A DNA stretch of 64,000 nucleotides from UBA1127 sp965116355 (GCA_965116355.1 OZ220679.1:434001-498000), one strand, 5' to 3'. Counted from the stretch's first letter, positions 16,219 through 24,829 are shown. Made by a program: numbers and translations. Notes: generated by a model not told the origin, from the sequence alone.

Positions 16219-17493
16219 CTACTTGGCGCCGACGGCCGGGTCCCTGCGGGTGAGGACGCCGGGCAGCAGCAGCGCCGCCAGCGTGCCGATGGCGTAGAAG
16301 ATCGCGCCGTACAGGAAGAATATGCTGATGCCGTATACGTTCGTCAGGACGCCCAGGATGATGGGCGACAGGGCGCCGAAGAAGGCGTTGACGCCCCAGA
16401 GCAGCCCGATCATGCTGCCCTCCAGGTGCAGGCCCTCGGCCATGTCCATCGAACCGGCCTGAGTCAGCGAGTTCACGGAGAACATGAAGACGCCCGCCAA
16501 CGCGACGAGCCCCGCCAGCGCCAGGCCGTCGTTGTAGACGACCATCAGCGAGACGATGACGGTGCTGCAGGCCATGATCATGAAGATCACACGGCCGCGG
16601 CCCCACGAGTCGGACAGCCGCCCGAACACCGGGCCGGTGAAGATGGCGACGGCCGTCAACAGCGACACATACACGCCGATTTCCACGGGCCCCATCTCCA
16701 GCTCGCGGCGCAGGTAGATGGGCAGGAAGAGGAGCACCGCGCCGTCGGCGATGCCCCGGACGCCGCCCACGAACAGCAGCGCGACGAACGCCTTATGCCG
16801 GAAGAGGCGTGCGATATCTCCAAGCTGTTCCCCCAGGGTGCGGTCGCCGCCCTGCATCGCGACGCGCTTGGCGCCACCGATGCCCCGCAGGTAGACCATG
16901 ATGAACACGGCCACGCCAAAGGCGAGGGGGAAGACGCCCCAGAGGATCACCTGCCACGCGATGATGCCCAGCAACAGGCCGAACACGGCGGGCGCGACGG
17001 TCTCGCCGACGTTGCCCGCCGACCGGTGCAGCGAGATGTAGTAGCCCCGCCGCTCGGGGAACCGCTGCGACAGGATGCCCAGGGCCGGCGGGTGCCAGAT
17101 GGAGCCGGCCGCCGCCGCGAACCCCAGCGCGACGATGATCACGTAGTAGTTGGGCAGGATGCCGATGATCAGATAGCCGAACCCCATGAGGCCGATGCTG
17201 CCGGCGAGGATCGGCCCTCGCAGGTGCTGGATGCGGTCGGTGATGACGCCGCCGCCCATGCTGGCGACGCCGCTGCTGATGCGCCGGACGGCCTCCATGA
17301 CGCCCGCGCCGATGGTGCCGAACCCCAGGGACTCCATCATGAAGGGCAGCAGCACCAGGAAGCCCCGGGAGTAGACGTGCTGCATGGTATGGGTGGCGAT
17401 GAGCGCCCACGCAACGAAGAGGTCGCTTTGGCCTCGGCGGGACTCTCGCCTTTCTTCGAGCGCAACAGGCGCGGCAATATCGGCTTGGGCCAT
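16219..17493 (-). CDS. MFS transporter
   Basis: A 424-residue major facilitator with about 12 hydrophobic segments. A soluble N-terminal stretch of ~25 residues precedes TM1 (LFVAWALIATHTMQHVYSRG). The loop between TM2 and TM3 reads SMGGGVITDRIQHLRGP, the usual MFS GxxxDR-type motif. The central loop is at about residues 205-230, and a second GRLSDSWGRGRV motif follows in the C-terminal half. It resembles the fosmidomycin-resistance/Fsr-like group in style, but the substrate is unknown. The start is ATG with GGAG upstream. It is the first gene of an operon with the two LLM oxidoreductases (34-base gap). Confidence 0.85.
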   Translation of the reverse strand: MAQADIAAPVALEERRESRRGQSDLFVAWALIATHTMQHVYSRGFLVLLPFMMESLGFGTIGAGVMEAVRRISSGVASMGGGVITDRIQHLRGPILAGSIGLMGFGYLIIGILPNYYVIIVALGFAAAAGSIWHPPALGILSQRFPERRGYYISLHRSAGNVGETVAPAVFGLLLGIIAWQVILWGVFPLAFGVAVFIMVYLRGIGGAKRVAMQGGDRTLGEQLGDIARLFRHKAFVALLFVGGVRGIADGAVLLFLPIYLRRELEMGPVEIGVYVSLLTAVAIFTGPVFGRLSDSWGRGRVIFMIMACSTVIVSLMVVYNDGLALAGLVALAGVFMFSVNSLTQAGSMDMAEGLHLEGSMIGLLWGVNAFFGALSPIILGVLTNVYGISIFFLYGAIFYAIGTLAALLLPGVLTRRDPAVGAK

Positions 17494-17516
17494 TCAGGTC
17501 TCCGCGGGAAGTGTCC

Positions 17517-17530
17517 GTGACTAACGTCAC
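17517..17530. promoter_or_regulatory. Inverted repeat GTGAC-N4-GTCAC, possible operator
   Basis: A perfect 5-base inverted repeat around TAAC lies 24 bases upstream of the MFS start codon, where a repressor could act. It is short enough to be chance. Confidence 0.3.
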
Positions 17531-17681
17531 GATGCTACGCGGGCGGGCGCGGGGGTGTCAAGGCGGGACGGAGGTTTGCTCAACACTAGCCTTTATCCCG
17601 ATTCTCCCATTAGTATTGCGGTAAGCATTCTGGTCATTACGTGTTATTCGTAAGCCAAAGACGAGGCGAATCTAGACAACC

Positions 17682-18980
17682 ATGAGCGCGTTCATAACGA
17701 TGGGAGTGAATACCTATGAGTCGCGGGCTACGTGGTTTTGCGTTGCGTTCTCAGTAGCATTGACCTTGGTTTTAGTACTTAGCTGCAGTTCCTCGGATAC
17801 CTCCAACGAGACTCATGAAGAGGAACGAGCAATTGCGATTGTGGCGAATTATATATACGAATCCGAACAAGCAGAGCATCTTGCGCGCCTGTTGGCCGGA
17901 ACCAGATCTATGGAGCCCTTCAGACCGAACACAGCTAACTGGAGAGCAGAGACAACAGTGAATGGTGGTTGGAGAGTGACCACAAGTCAAGACGGCATTT
18001 GGCTTGTTGAAGATGAAGTAGAAAGTCCTACCTACTTGCGGCCTTCACCTACGGCGACACCTAGCAGAAGCAGTGCTAATCAATCAGCAACGCCCACGGC
18101 TGTACCATACGTTATCGTCAACGTGCCTTCACCAACTTCAACGCCAAGGCCAACACCCACTCCCTATCCGCCAAATACGTTTCCTCTGGGTGAGCAATAC
18201 GACGATCCTCCACAGATTGTAATTGCCCAAGGCACGACCGTTACATGGATCAACGATTCTTTGTCTCCCCAGAGCATCGATGCATGTTTGGACAAGTACT
18301 GTCTGGAGTTCGGTGGAACTTGGGCAAGTGGTGAAATACAACCAGGAGGAACTTTTTCCTACACTTTCCGTCAACTTGGGACCTTCTATTACCGGAAAAA
18401 CGAAAGTGTCAGTTATGCTTCATTCATTCTCGTCACCTCCAATTCAGGTGCTCAATCAACACAAGAAGAGACTCACTCCGCATCCGCCTCAGGTTCCTCT
18501 CACGATCAAACCACAGGATGCCCCGTTGACTCTCCAGAGTATGGCCATCCGCAGGGCAAATGGTCCAATTGCTTACCTACAGCCTGGACATTCGCACCTG
18601 TTCCAGGAGAAGAGGCTTGGGACACGTATGGGGCGGTTTCAACAAATGGAGGGGATCTAAGTGGTTTGCTGATTTCGGAAATCCCTGGCTATGGCGTCAA
18701 CGACCTTGAAGCGATCATGAACACATTAATAGACCTGATGGAAGGCAAATCGCTCGCGTTTGAGGTAGTCCTATATGAAATAGTCGACTTGAATGACAGA
18801 GAGGCATACTTTCTCGAGGCGGATTACGTTAGCGGTACCGGGAAGAGTATGAGAAGGTATATGTTAACTGTCTCTGGAAACTATAACGTCTATTACTTGG
18901 AAGCCTTTGCACCCTCCAACATGTGGAGCTCTCGCGTAGACACATATGAGCGAATCTTGGGATCCTTCTTGATCCCATAG
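17682..18980 (+). CDS. AT-rich lipoprotein with a cupredoxin-like domain
   Basis: A 432-residue exported protein. The N-terminus has a hydrophobic signal ending in LVLVLSCSSS, a lipobox. Residues ~115-165 are a Pro/Thr/Ser linker (TSTPRPTPTPYPP). Residues ~170-250 look like a plastocyanin-type beta sandwich (PPQIVIAQGTTVTWINDSLS, then GGTFSYTFRQLGTFYYRK). However, the segment after GTFYYR has no Cys-x-His-Met copper ligands. Residues ~280-432 form a further domain with no recognised match. Base composition is clearly AT-richer than its neighbours, and codon choice differs (many AAA, ATA, TTA). Recent acquisition is the simple reading. The start codon is uncertain; an in-frame ATG lies at 17700. 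Confidence 0.7.
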   Translation: MSAFITMGVNTYESRATWFCVAFSVALTLVLVLSCSSSDTSNETHEEERAIAIVANYIYESEQAEHLARLLAGTRSMEPFRPNTANWRAETTVNGGWRVTTSQDGIWLVEDEVESPTYLRPSPTATPSRSSANQSATPTAVPYVIVNVPSPTSTPRPTPTPYPPNTFPLGEQYDDPPQIVIAQGTTVTWINDSLSPQSIDACLDKYCLEFGGTWASGEIQPGGTFSYTFRQLGTFYYRKNESVSYASFILVTSNSGAQSTQEETHSASASGSSHDQTTGCPVDSPEYGHPQGKWSNCLPTAWTFAPVPGEEAWDTYGAVSTNGGDLSGLLISEIPGYGVNDLEAIMNTLIDLMEGKSLAFEVVLYEIVDLNDREAYFLEADYVSGTGKSMRRYMLTVSGNYNVYYLEAFAPSNMWSSRVDTYERILGSFLIP

Positions 18981-19065
18981 TCTTCACTCAAAGCCTTCGG
19001 GTGCCACCAAAAGAGGATTTGGCACGTGACGAAAACACTCACCCAAGGCCGTCAACGCCCGCCCC

Positions 19066-19668
19066 CTACCCGCTGATCGTCCCCTTGGTGCTGGGCACCT
19101 CGCCTGACTGGCGTGGGTCCAGGGTGATGGCCTGCCGGAGGGCGCGGGCGAGAGCCTTGTAGAGCGCCTCCGCCTTGTGGTGGGCGTTCTGGCCGGTCAG
19201 CACCGCCGCGTGGAGGTTGAAGCGGCCCTCCATCGCGATGGACTCGAGCGAGTGGCGCACGAGGTCCGCGGGCAGGGATTCGACCATCTCCGCGTCGATC
19301 GCCGTCTCCACGATTGCATAGCTGCGTCCGCTCAGGTCGACGGCCACCCGCACCAGCGTTTCGTCGAAGGGCACCATGGAGTGTCCCATGCGCATGATGC
19401 CGCGCCCGTCGCCGAGCGCCTGGTTGAGCGCGCGCCCGACGGCGATGGACACGTCCTCGACAGTGTGGTGCCAGCCGGTCTGGTCGGCGTCGCCCTCGGC
19501 CTTCACGGTGAGGTCCATGAGGGAGTGGCGGGCAAGCTGCGAGAGCAGGTGGTCGAAGAAGCCGTTGCCCGTGTTGACGTTGTACTGCCCCGTGCCGTCG
19601 AGGTTGAGCTCGACGCTCACCTTCGTCTCGCGGGTATCGCGCTGCACCGTGGCCGTTCTCGCTTCCAT
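19066..19668 (-). CDS. hisB: Imidazoleglycerol-phosphate dehydratase
   Basis: A 200-residue IGPD, sixth step of histidine synthesis, active as a Mn-containing 24-mer. The diagnostic motifs are TGNGFFDHLL near residue 34, the metal-binding WHHTVEDVSIAVG near 65, and LTGQNAHHKAEALYKALARA near 158. Length is standard for a monofunctional HisB, with no phosphatase domain. It starts nine bases after hisC and is the last gene of the hisZGDCB unit. The C-terminal PSTKGTISG is the usual end of this family. Confidence 0.95.
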   Translation of the reverse strand: MEARTATVQRDTRETKVSVELNLDGTGQYNVNTGNGFFDHLLSQLARHSLMDLTVKAEGDADQTGWHHTVEDVSIAVGRALNQALGDGRGIMRMGHSMVPFDETLVRVAVDLSGRSYAIVETAIDAEMVESLPADLVRHSLESIAMEGRFNLHAAVLTGQNAHHKAEALYKALARALRQAITLDPRQSGEVPSTKGTISG

Positions 19669-19677
19669 AGTCGCCGC

Positions 19678-20772
19678 CTACTTCATGAGTTCTGACAGGG
19701 CGTTGATCAGGGCGTCGGTCTCCTCCGGCTTGCCGGCGGAGATGCGCAGGCACTCCTGCAGCCGGTCCTCGTTGAAGCGCCGCACGAAGACGCCGCGCCT
19801 GGCGAGCTGCGCCTGCAGCTCCGGCGCGCGGCCGTCGGGGACCTCGCAGAGCAGGAAGTTCGCCTTCGAGGGGTGGCAGTAGAGGCCCAGCGAGTCCTCC
19901 AGCAGCCCGCGCATGCGCTCCCGCTCTTCGACCAGCATGCGGACCCGCTGCAGCAGCATGTCCGTGTCCTGCAGCGACGCGCCGAGGGCCACCTGCGCCG
20001 CCACGCTGACGTTGTACGGCTGCTTGATGCCCATGATGTGCTCGACCAGCCGCGGGTGCATGATCCCATAGCCGAGCCGCACGCCCGCCAGCCCCGCCCA
20101 CTTGCTCAGGCTCCGAAGCACGACGAGGTTGGGGTACTCGTCAACGAGGTGCGCCGACGTGAAGCCGCAGAACTCGTGGTACGTCTCGTCGACGACAACC
20201 ATGAGCCCGAGGTCCAGCAGTGCGAGGACGTCCGGTTCCGGCGACAGCGTGCCCGTCGGGTTGTTGGGGTTGCAGAGGAAGACGAGCTTCGCCCGGCCGT
20301 CGGCCGCTGCCGTGCGCACGGCGTCCATGTCGACGTTGAAGGACGCGTCGCGCGGGGCGTCGACCACCTCGGCGCCCGCGAGCTTGAGCGTGACCGAGTA
20401 CATCCCGAACGTGGGCGTCAGGTTGATGGCCGTGTCGCCCGGATCCATGGTGAGCCGCACGACGAGGTCGATGAGCTCGTCGCAGCCGGCGCCGGCGACG
20501 ACGCTCTCGAACGGCATGCCCGCGTAGGCCGCGAGGGCGGCACGCACCTCGCGCTGGAACGGGTCCGGGTAGATGTTGAAGCCGGAATACGCCCCCAGCG
20601 CCTCCGCCACCAGCGGCGAGGGCCCATAGGGGTTCTCGCTGGCGTCCATCTTGACGATGCCCGCGGGGTCGATGCCCTCGCGCTTGGCGAGCTCCTCCGG
20701 CGGCTCGACGGGCTTGTACGGGTCGAGCGCGCGGACGAGGGGCCGCACGAGGTTGTCAACGCTGTCGTTCAT
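19678..20772 (-). CDS. hisC: Histidinol-phosphate aminotransferase
   Basis: A 364-residue class I/II PLP aminotransferase. Motifs: VKMDASENPYGPSPLV near residue 40, GAGCDELIDLVVR near 93, FLCNPNNPTGTLSPE near 163, VVDETYHEFCG near 192, and the Schiff-base lysine in LRSLSKWAGLAGVRLGYG near 220 (usually SFSKAFGLAGLRLGY). It starts within the ATGA overlap with hisD, so the two are translationally coupled. Family B and C repeats lie immediately before the start, inside the tail of hisD. Confidence 0.95.
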   Translation of the reverse strand: MNDSVDNLVRPLVRALDPYKPVEPPEELAKREGIDPAGIVKMDASENPYGPSPLVAEALGAYSGFNIYPDPFQREVRAALAAYAGMPFESVVAGAGCDELIDLVVRLTMDPGDTAINLTPTFGMYSVTLKLAGAEVVDAPRDASFNVDMDAVRTAAADGRAKLVFLCNPNNPTGTLSPEPDVLALLDLGLMVVVDETYHEFCGFTSAHLVDEYPNLVVLRSLSKWAGLAGVRLGYGIMHPRLVEHIMGIKQPYNVSVAAQVALGASLQDTDMLLQRVRMLVEERERMRGLLEDSLGLYCHPSKANFLLCEVPDGRAPELQAQLARRGVFVRRFNEDRLQECLRISAGKPEETDALINALSELMK

Positions 20773-22172
20773 GGCTTGCGCTCCCGCCCTTCGACAGGCT
20801 CAGGGCGAACGGGGGGTGGATTCCCGCCTTCGCAGGAATGACGAGGGGGAATTGTCCGGTCCAGGCGCATCCGCGCCGCGCGGGCGTGGCCCTCCAACCC
20901 CTCCGCCTCGGCCAGCCGCGCGGCGTCCTCGCCGAGGGCGTGGAAGACCTCCTCGTCCAAGGAGATGACGGATGTGACCTTGAGGAACTGGTGGACGCCC
21001 AACGAGCTGTTGAAGCGCGCGGTCCCGCCCGTCGGCATGACGTGGCTGGGCCCGGCGATGTAGTCGCCCGCCACCTCCGGCGAGGCCTCGCCCAGGAAGA
21101 CGCCGCCCGCGTTCCGGATGCTGCCGAGCAGCCTTCCCGGTTCCTCGACGAGCAGGCACATGTGCTCCGGCCCGAAGAGGTTGGCGAGCGAGACGGCCTG
21201 GTCGAGGTCGTCCACAAGAACGGCGATGCCCTGGTTCTCGACGGCCGCCGTCGCGATGTCGCGCTTGGGAAGCGTCCTGAGTTGCCGGTCTATCTCGGCG
21301 CGCACGCTGTCGAGCGTGCCCGCGTCCGTGGTGATGAACACAGGCGAGGCGAGGGTGTCGTGCTCGGCCTGCGCCAGCAGGTCGGCGGCGCAGACGGCGG
21401 GGTCGACGGAGGCGTCGGCGATGACAAGCGTCTCGGTGGGCCCGTAGAGGCCGTCCACGGCGACCTCGCCGTAGACCATCTGCTTGGCGAGCGTCACGAA
21501 GATGTTGCCGGGCCCGCAGACGATGTCCACCTTGGGCACCGACTCCGTCCCGTACGCCATCGCGGCGATGGCCTGCGCGCCGCCCACCTGGAAGACGCGG
21601 TCGACGCCGGCGACGTAGGCCGCCGCGAGCACCGCCGGATTCGGCCCGCCGCCGTGCCGCGCGGGCGTCGCAAGGACGACCTCGTCGACGCCGGCGACGC
21701 GGGCCGGAACGGCGGTCATCAGCACCGTCGAGGGGTAGGCGGCCTGCCCGCCGGGCGCGTACACCCCGGCGCGGGCCATGGCCGTGAACCGCTCGCCGAG
21801 CCCGGTGGCCGGATCCATCCACGACTTCGGCAGGCAGGCCTCGTGGAAGGCGCGGATGCGGTCGGCGGCGGTGTGCAGGGCGGCGCGCAGCTCCGGCTCG
21901 GTGTCGTCGTACGCCTGCCGGAGCGCGGACGCCGGTGCCTCGAGGGACTCGGGCGCGCTGCCGTCGAGCATTTCAGCGTAGCGGCGGACCGCGGCGTCGC
22001 CGCCGTCGCGCACGTCGTCGAGGATGCGCTGCACGGCCTGTCGTGGCGTCAGGCGCTCGCCGAAGCGGGCCTCGATGCCGTCGAGCATCTCCGGCGACGC
22101 CGCGTCCCAGACGCGCTGCGCGCCCCGCTCCAGGGCCTTCCGGCCCGCCTCATAACCCTTGACCACACGCAT
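20769..22172 (-). CDS. hisD: Histidinol dehydrogenase with repeat-derived C-terminal tail
   Basis: A 467-residue Zn/NAD enzyme that makes histidine from histidinol. Motifs: YAPGGQAAYPSTVLM near residue 134, VGGAQAIAAMAYGT, DIVCGPGNIFVTLAK near 192, LAQAEHDTLASPVF near 252, and ASPEVAGDYIAGPSHVMPTGG near 350. The normal end of HisD is around GHARAARMRLD. About 29 further residues (TIPPRHSCEGGN, then RPEPVEGRERKP) are encoded by one family C and one family B palindromic repeat. The ATG at 22172 fits the family start, with AGGAGC upstream. It overlaps hisC by ATGA. Confidence 0.95.
   Translation of the reverse strand: MRVVKGYEAGRKALERGAQRVWDAASPEMLDGIEARFGERLTPRQAVQRILDDVRDGGDAAVRRYAEMLDGSAPESLEAPASALRQAYDDTEPELRAALHTAADRIRAFHEACLPKSWMDPATGLGERFTAMARAGVYAPGGQAAYPSTVLMTAVPARVAGVDEVVLATPARHGGGPNPAVLAAAYVAGVDRVFQVGGAQAIAAMAYGTESVPKVDIVCGPGNIFVTLAKQMVYGEVAVDGLYGPTETLVIADASVDPAVCAADLLAQAEHDTLASPVFITTDAGTLDSVRAEIDRQLRTLPKRDIATAAVENQGIAVLVDDLDQAVSLANLFGPEHMCLLVEEPGRLLGSIRNAGGVFLGEASPEVAGDYIAGPSHVMPTGGTARFNSSLGVHQFLKVTSVISLDEEVFHALGEDAARLAEAEGLEGHARAARMRLDRTIPPRHSCEGGNPPPVRPEPVEGRERKP
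20783..20813. repeat. Palindromic repeat, family B copy 3, inside the 3' end of hisD
   Basis: CCCG/TTCG and CGAACGGG arms enclose CAGGCTCAGGG. It is translated as RPEPVEG at the end of HisD. Confidence 0.75.
20820..20839. repeat. Palindromic repeat, family C copy, inside the 3' end of hisD
   Basis: ATTCCCGCC and GCAGGAAT form an imperfect hairpin. It is translated as HSCEGGN in HisD and lies seven bases from the family B copy. Confidence 0.65.
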
Positions 22173-22201
22173 AGTTGGGCGTAGCTCCTGGACCGTCGAG
22201 G

Positions 22202-23233
22202 TTAGGACTCGTCTGAAGTGCCGTCGGTCTCCACGGCGGCGGCCAGCCGCTCGTACGCGTCGCACTGGGCGAAGAAGAGGTACGACGGCTGCGAGATGGT
22301 GATGCCGTTGCCGCCGAAGCCCCGCAGGTACTCGACGGCGTCCAGCGCCCGCTCCTCCTCGACGAGGATGGTGACGCTGTACAGGTCCTGCCCGTTGGGC
22401 TCAAAGACCGGCGCGACGGTGGGGCCCTCGAGGCCGGACAGGTCGCGCTGCTCGAGAATCAGGGCGGCGACGGCCTCGGCCGACGGTCCGCGCACGTTGG
22501 CGGCGACGCGGCAGTAGTCCTGCGCCCGCAGGTAGCCCTCGGCGCGTTCCAGCACGGCCTTCACCAGCGCCATCTTGGCCCGCGACTCCCGGAGCGCTCG
22601 CCGGTTGGCGATGAAGCAGGACTGCGAGGTGAGGATAGTGCCGTCGACGAGGGTCTTGAGGCGGTTCTCGCGGAGCGTCGTGCCGGTGGCCGTGATGTCG
22701 GCGATGAGGTCCGCCTGCCCGATGGCGGGCGCCACCTCCAGCGTGCCGCTGGAGGGCACCAGCTTCAGGTAGTTGATGCCGCGGGAGAAGAGGAACTGCT
22801 GCGTCAACCGCGGGTACTTGGTCGCGACGCGAAGCTCGCGGCCGCGCTCCCGGAACTCGAGGGCGATATCCGCGAGGTCGGCGGTTGTCGTTACGTCAAG
22901 CCACGTCTCCGGCACGGCGAGGGCGAGCTCGCACCCGCCGAAGCGCAGGTCCTCCATGACAACGGTTGCGTCGCCGTCCTCCTGCGTCGACTCCATGACG
23001 CGGTCGAGGCCCGTGATGCCGCAGTCGGCGGTGCCGTCCTCCACCTTGCCGGGAATGTCGGAGGCGCGCTGGAAGAGGGTGTTGACGCCGGGCACGCCGG
23101 ACAGGCGGCCCGTGTAGCCGCGGCTGCTGACGCGCTTGTTCGGCATGCCGCAGGCGCGCAGGAAGTCCAGCGTCGGGTCGTAGAGCGCGCCGTCGCTGGG
23201 AATGGCGAGCCGCAGCTCCGCCACGCCGTCCAT
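22202..23233 (-). CDS. hisG: ATP phosphoribosyltransferase, long form
   Basis: A 343-residue enzyme for the first, feedback-controlled step of histidine synthesis. It contains ELRLAIPSDGALYDPTLDFL at the start, DGTADCGITGLDRVME near 77, RVATKYPRLTQQFL near 142, and the PRPP loop region ADLIADITATGTTLRENRLK near 185. The last ~80 residues (YSVTILVEEERALDAVEYL, then GNGITISQPSYLF) match the ACT-like HisG C-terminal regulatory domain, so this is the long form. The chosen ATG at 23233 lies four bases after the hisZ stop and gives a normal N-terminus. An upstream ATG at 23272 would overlap hisZ. Coexistence with HisZ is unusual. Confidence 0.9.
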   Translation of the reverse strand: MDGVAELRLAIPSDGALYDPTLDFLRACGMPNKRVSSRGYTGRLSGVPGVNTLFQRASDIPGKVEDGTADCGITGLDRVMESTQEDGDATVVMEDLRFGGCELALAVPETWLDVTTTADLADIALEFRERGRELRVATKYPRLTQQFLFSRGINYLKLVPSSGTLEVAPAIGQADLIADITATGTTLRENRLKTLVDGTILTSQSCFIANRRALRESRAKMALVKAVLERAEGYLRAQDYCRVAANVRGPSAEAVAALILEQRDLSGLEGPTVAPVFEPNGQDLYSVTILVEEERALDAVEYLRGFGGNGITISQPSYLFFAQCDAYERLAAAVETDGTSDES

Positions 23234-23237
23234 GCCG

Positions 23238-24674
23238 TTAGAGCCAGGTGCGTTCACTTGCCCCATCCTCATCCACCGCCACGATTGCGGCGAATCCCTG
23301 CCGGCGCGCGGTGTCCTCGTCGACCTCGCCGTTGAGCGCGACAGCTGCCGCCTCGCCGCCGAGCCGCAGCGACGCCGCCGTCCGCAGCGCGGCGGCCACG
23401 GCGTCGGGCGACCGCGGCGCCACGAGGGCCCGCGTGCTCGAGCGGGCGCCGTCCGCCAGCACGCCCGCCGACGCCATCGCGTCCATCACGGGTTCCAGGC
23501 TGTACGCAAAACCGAGGGCGGGCACGTCGTCCGCGCCGCCCAGCGCCTTCACGAGGCCGTCGTACCGGCCGCCGCTGGCGAGCCGGACGCCGTCCGTCCT
23601 TCGATTTCCCTCAGGACGAACGGAGGGCGGTCCGCCCCATACCTCGAACAGCGGGCCGGTGTAGTAGGCGATGCCGCCCACGAGCCCCATGTCAACGGAG
23701 ACCTCGACATCCTTCAGGTCGTGCAGCGCCAGGGCCGCAACACAGGCCTCCAGCGTGTCCAACGGCGCAGCATCAAGGCCGTGCGAAGCGGCCAATGCCC
23801 GTGCAGCTTCAATGGAGTCGTCCGGCGCGCCGCGCAGCCGCGAGAGGGCGGCGGTGAACTCCATCGCCCGCTCGATCTGGCCGGGGTCGTCGGACGCCTG
23901 CAGCTTGCGCGCCAGCCGCTCCAGGACCTCGGCGGGCGTTCGCGCGCCGAAGACCATCGTTGAAGATGCGTCGACGGCGGCCAGGTGCTGTCCCAGCGCC
24001 GCCATGCCCTGCCGCTCGCCCTGAACCAGCAGGCCGAGTTCCTCCGCCCGCGCCCGCACGACCGCGAGCTGCTCCTCGCCGTCCCGCAGCTGGCCGATGG
24101 CGTTCAGCAGGTAGTGCGTGGCCCGCTCGGACAGCGCGTACTGCCGCAGCAGGCCGAGCACGGCGCCCACGTCGCCGATGACGAGTCGCAGCGGCCGCAG
24201 CCCCAGCGACGTCAGCGCGCCGCAGGCCGTCGCGAGCACCTCGGCATCGGCAGCCGCGCCGCCGGCGCCAATGAGCTCGGCGCCAACCTGCGTGTACTGC
24301 CGGCCGTGCCCACGGCCGTGGCCGTCGTCACTGGCGGCGTACCGAAAGACGGGGCCCGCGTACTGCCATCGCACTGGCAGCGGCAGCTCGCCTTCCTGCT
24401 GCAGGAAGAGCCGGATCACCTGAGAGGTGAACTCCGGCCGAAGGCTGACCTGGTGCCCGCCCGGCTCGACGAAGCTGTACATCTGCGACGCGAGCTCGCC
24501 GCCGGACTTGCGGAGAAAGATGTCGGTAGGCTCCAGCACGGGCGTGTCGATGGTGCGGTAGCCGCACAGCGAGAGCGCCGCCTGCAGGTCGCCCTGCACG
24601 CGCAGCTTCCGGCGATTCTCCTCCTCGAAGAGGTCGCGCATGCCCATGAGGGGGTGTTTGCCCTGTGCCGCCAC
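23238..24674 (-). CDS. hisZ: HisRS-like ATP phosphoribosyltransferase regulatory subunit with in-frame repeat insertion
   Basis: A 478-residue class II synthetase-like protein at the head of the his operon. It has PVLEPTDIFLRKSG, a motif 2-like RWQYAGPVFRYA...QYTQVGAELIG, LVGGIAYYTGPLFEVW and ASGGRYDGLVKAL. In true histidyl-tRNA synthetase the segment before YYTG carries an essential Arg (VRGLDYYT); here it is VGGIAYYT. It therefore fits HisZ better than HisS, though it keeps a C-terminal anticodon-domain-like part (RALVAPRSPDAVAAALRTA). Between EVW and ASGG are about 15 extra residues from a family A repeat. The GTG start at 24674 has GGAGG five bases upstream. Confidence 0.8.
   Translation of the reverse strand: MAAQGKHPLMGMRDLFEEENRRKLRVQGDLQAALSLCGYRTIDTPVLEPTDIFLRKSGGELASQMYSFVEPGGHQVSLRPEFTSQVIRLFLQQEGELPLPVRWQYAGPVFRYAASDDGHGRGHGRQYTQVGAELIGAGGAAADAEVLATACGALTSLGLRPLRLVIGDVGAVLGLLRQYALSERATHYLLNAIGQLRDGEEQLAVVRARAEELGLLVQGERQGMAALGQHLAAVDASSTMVFGARTPAEVLERLARKLQASDDPGQIERAMEFTAALSRLRGAPDDSIEAARALAASHGLDAAPLDTLEACVAALALHDLKDVEVSVDMGLVGGIAYYTGPLFEVWGGPPSVRPEGNRRTDGVRLASGGRYDGLVKALGGADDVPALGFAYSLEPVMDAMASAGVLADGARSSTRALVAPRSPDAVAAALRTAASLRLGGEAAAVALNGEVDEDTARRQGFAAIVAVDEDGASERTWL
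23590..23623. repeat. Palindromic repeat, family A copy 3, in frame inside hisZ
   Basis: CCGT/ACGG and GTCCT/AGGAC arms enclose TCGATTTCCCTC, the reverse complement of the family loop. The reading frame of hisZ runs through it without interruption, encoding SVRPEGNRRTDGV. Confidence 0.8.
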
Positions 24675-24727
24675 GATGCCTCCACACCTGTGCCCGCCGC
24701 GCCCTCCGCAGGGCGCATACGACATCC

Positions 24728-24756
24728 ATTGTAGCTTAGGAAGGGCACACCCTCAA
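24728..24756 (-). promoter_or_regulatory. Sigma70 promoter of the his operon
   Basis: On the minus strand TTGAGG (24756-24751) is followed after exactly 17 bases by TACAAT (24733-24728). Transcription would begin near 24720, about 46 bases before the GTG of hisZ. The same TACAAT -10 recurs before rnpB and the DsbA gene. Confidence 0.7.
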
Positions 24757-24829
24757 ACGATGGGCGGCGGGGTGCATCGTCGGACAGGGCGCAATCGCGA
24801 TCATTTCTGTCGTGAATTCGGCACGTGGT

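Noticed and set aside
23238..24674. Histidyl-tRNA synthetase (hisS)
   Set aside because: The essential Arg before YYTG is replaced (VGGIAYYT) and the gene leads the his operon, which fits HisZ better; not fully excluded because the C-terminal domain remains.
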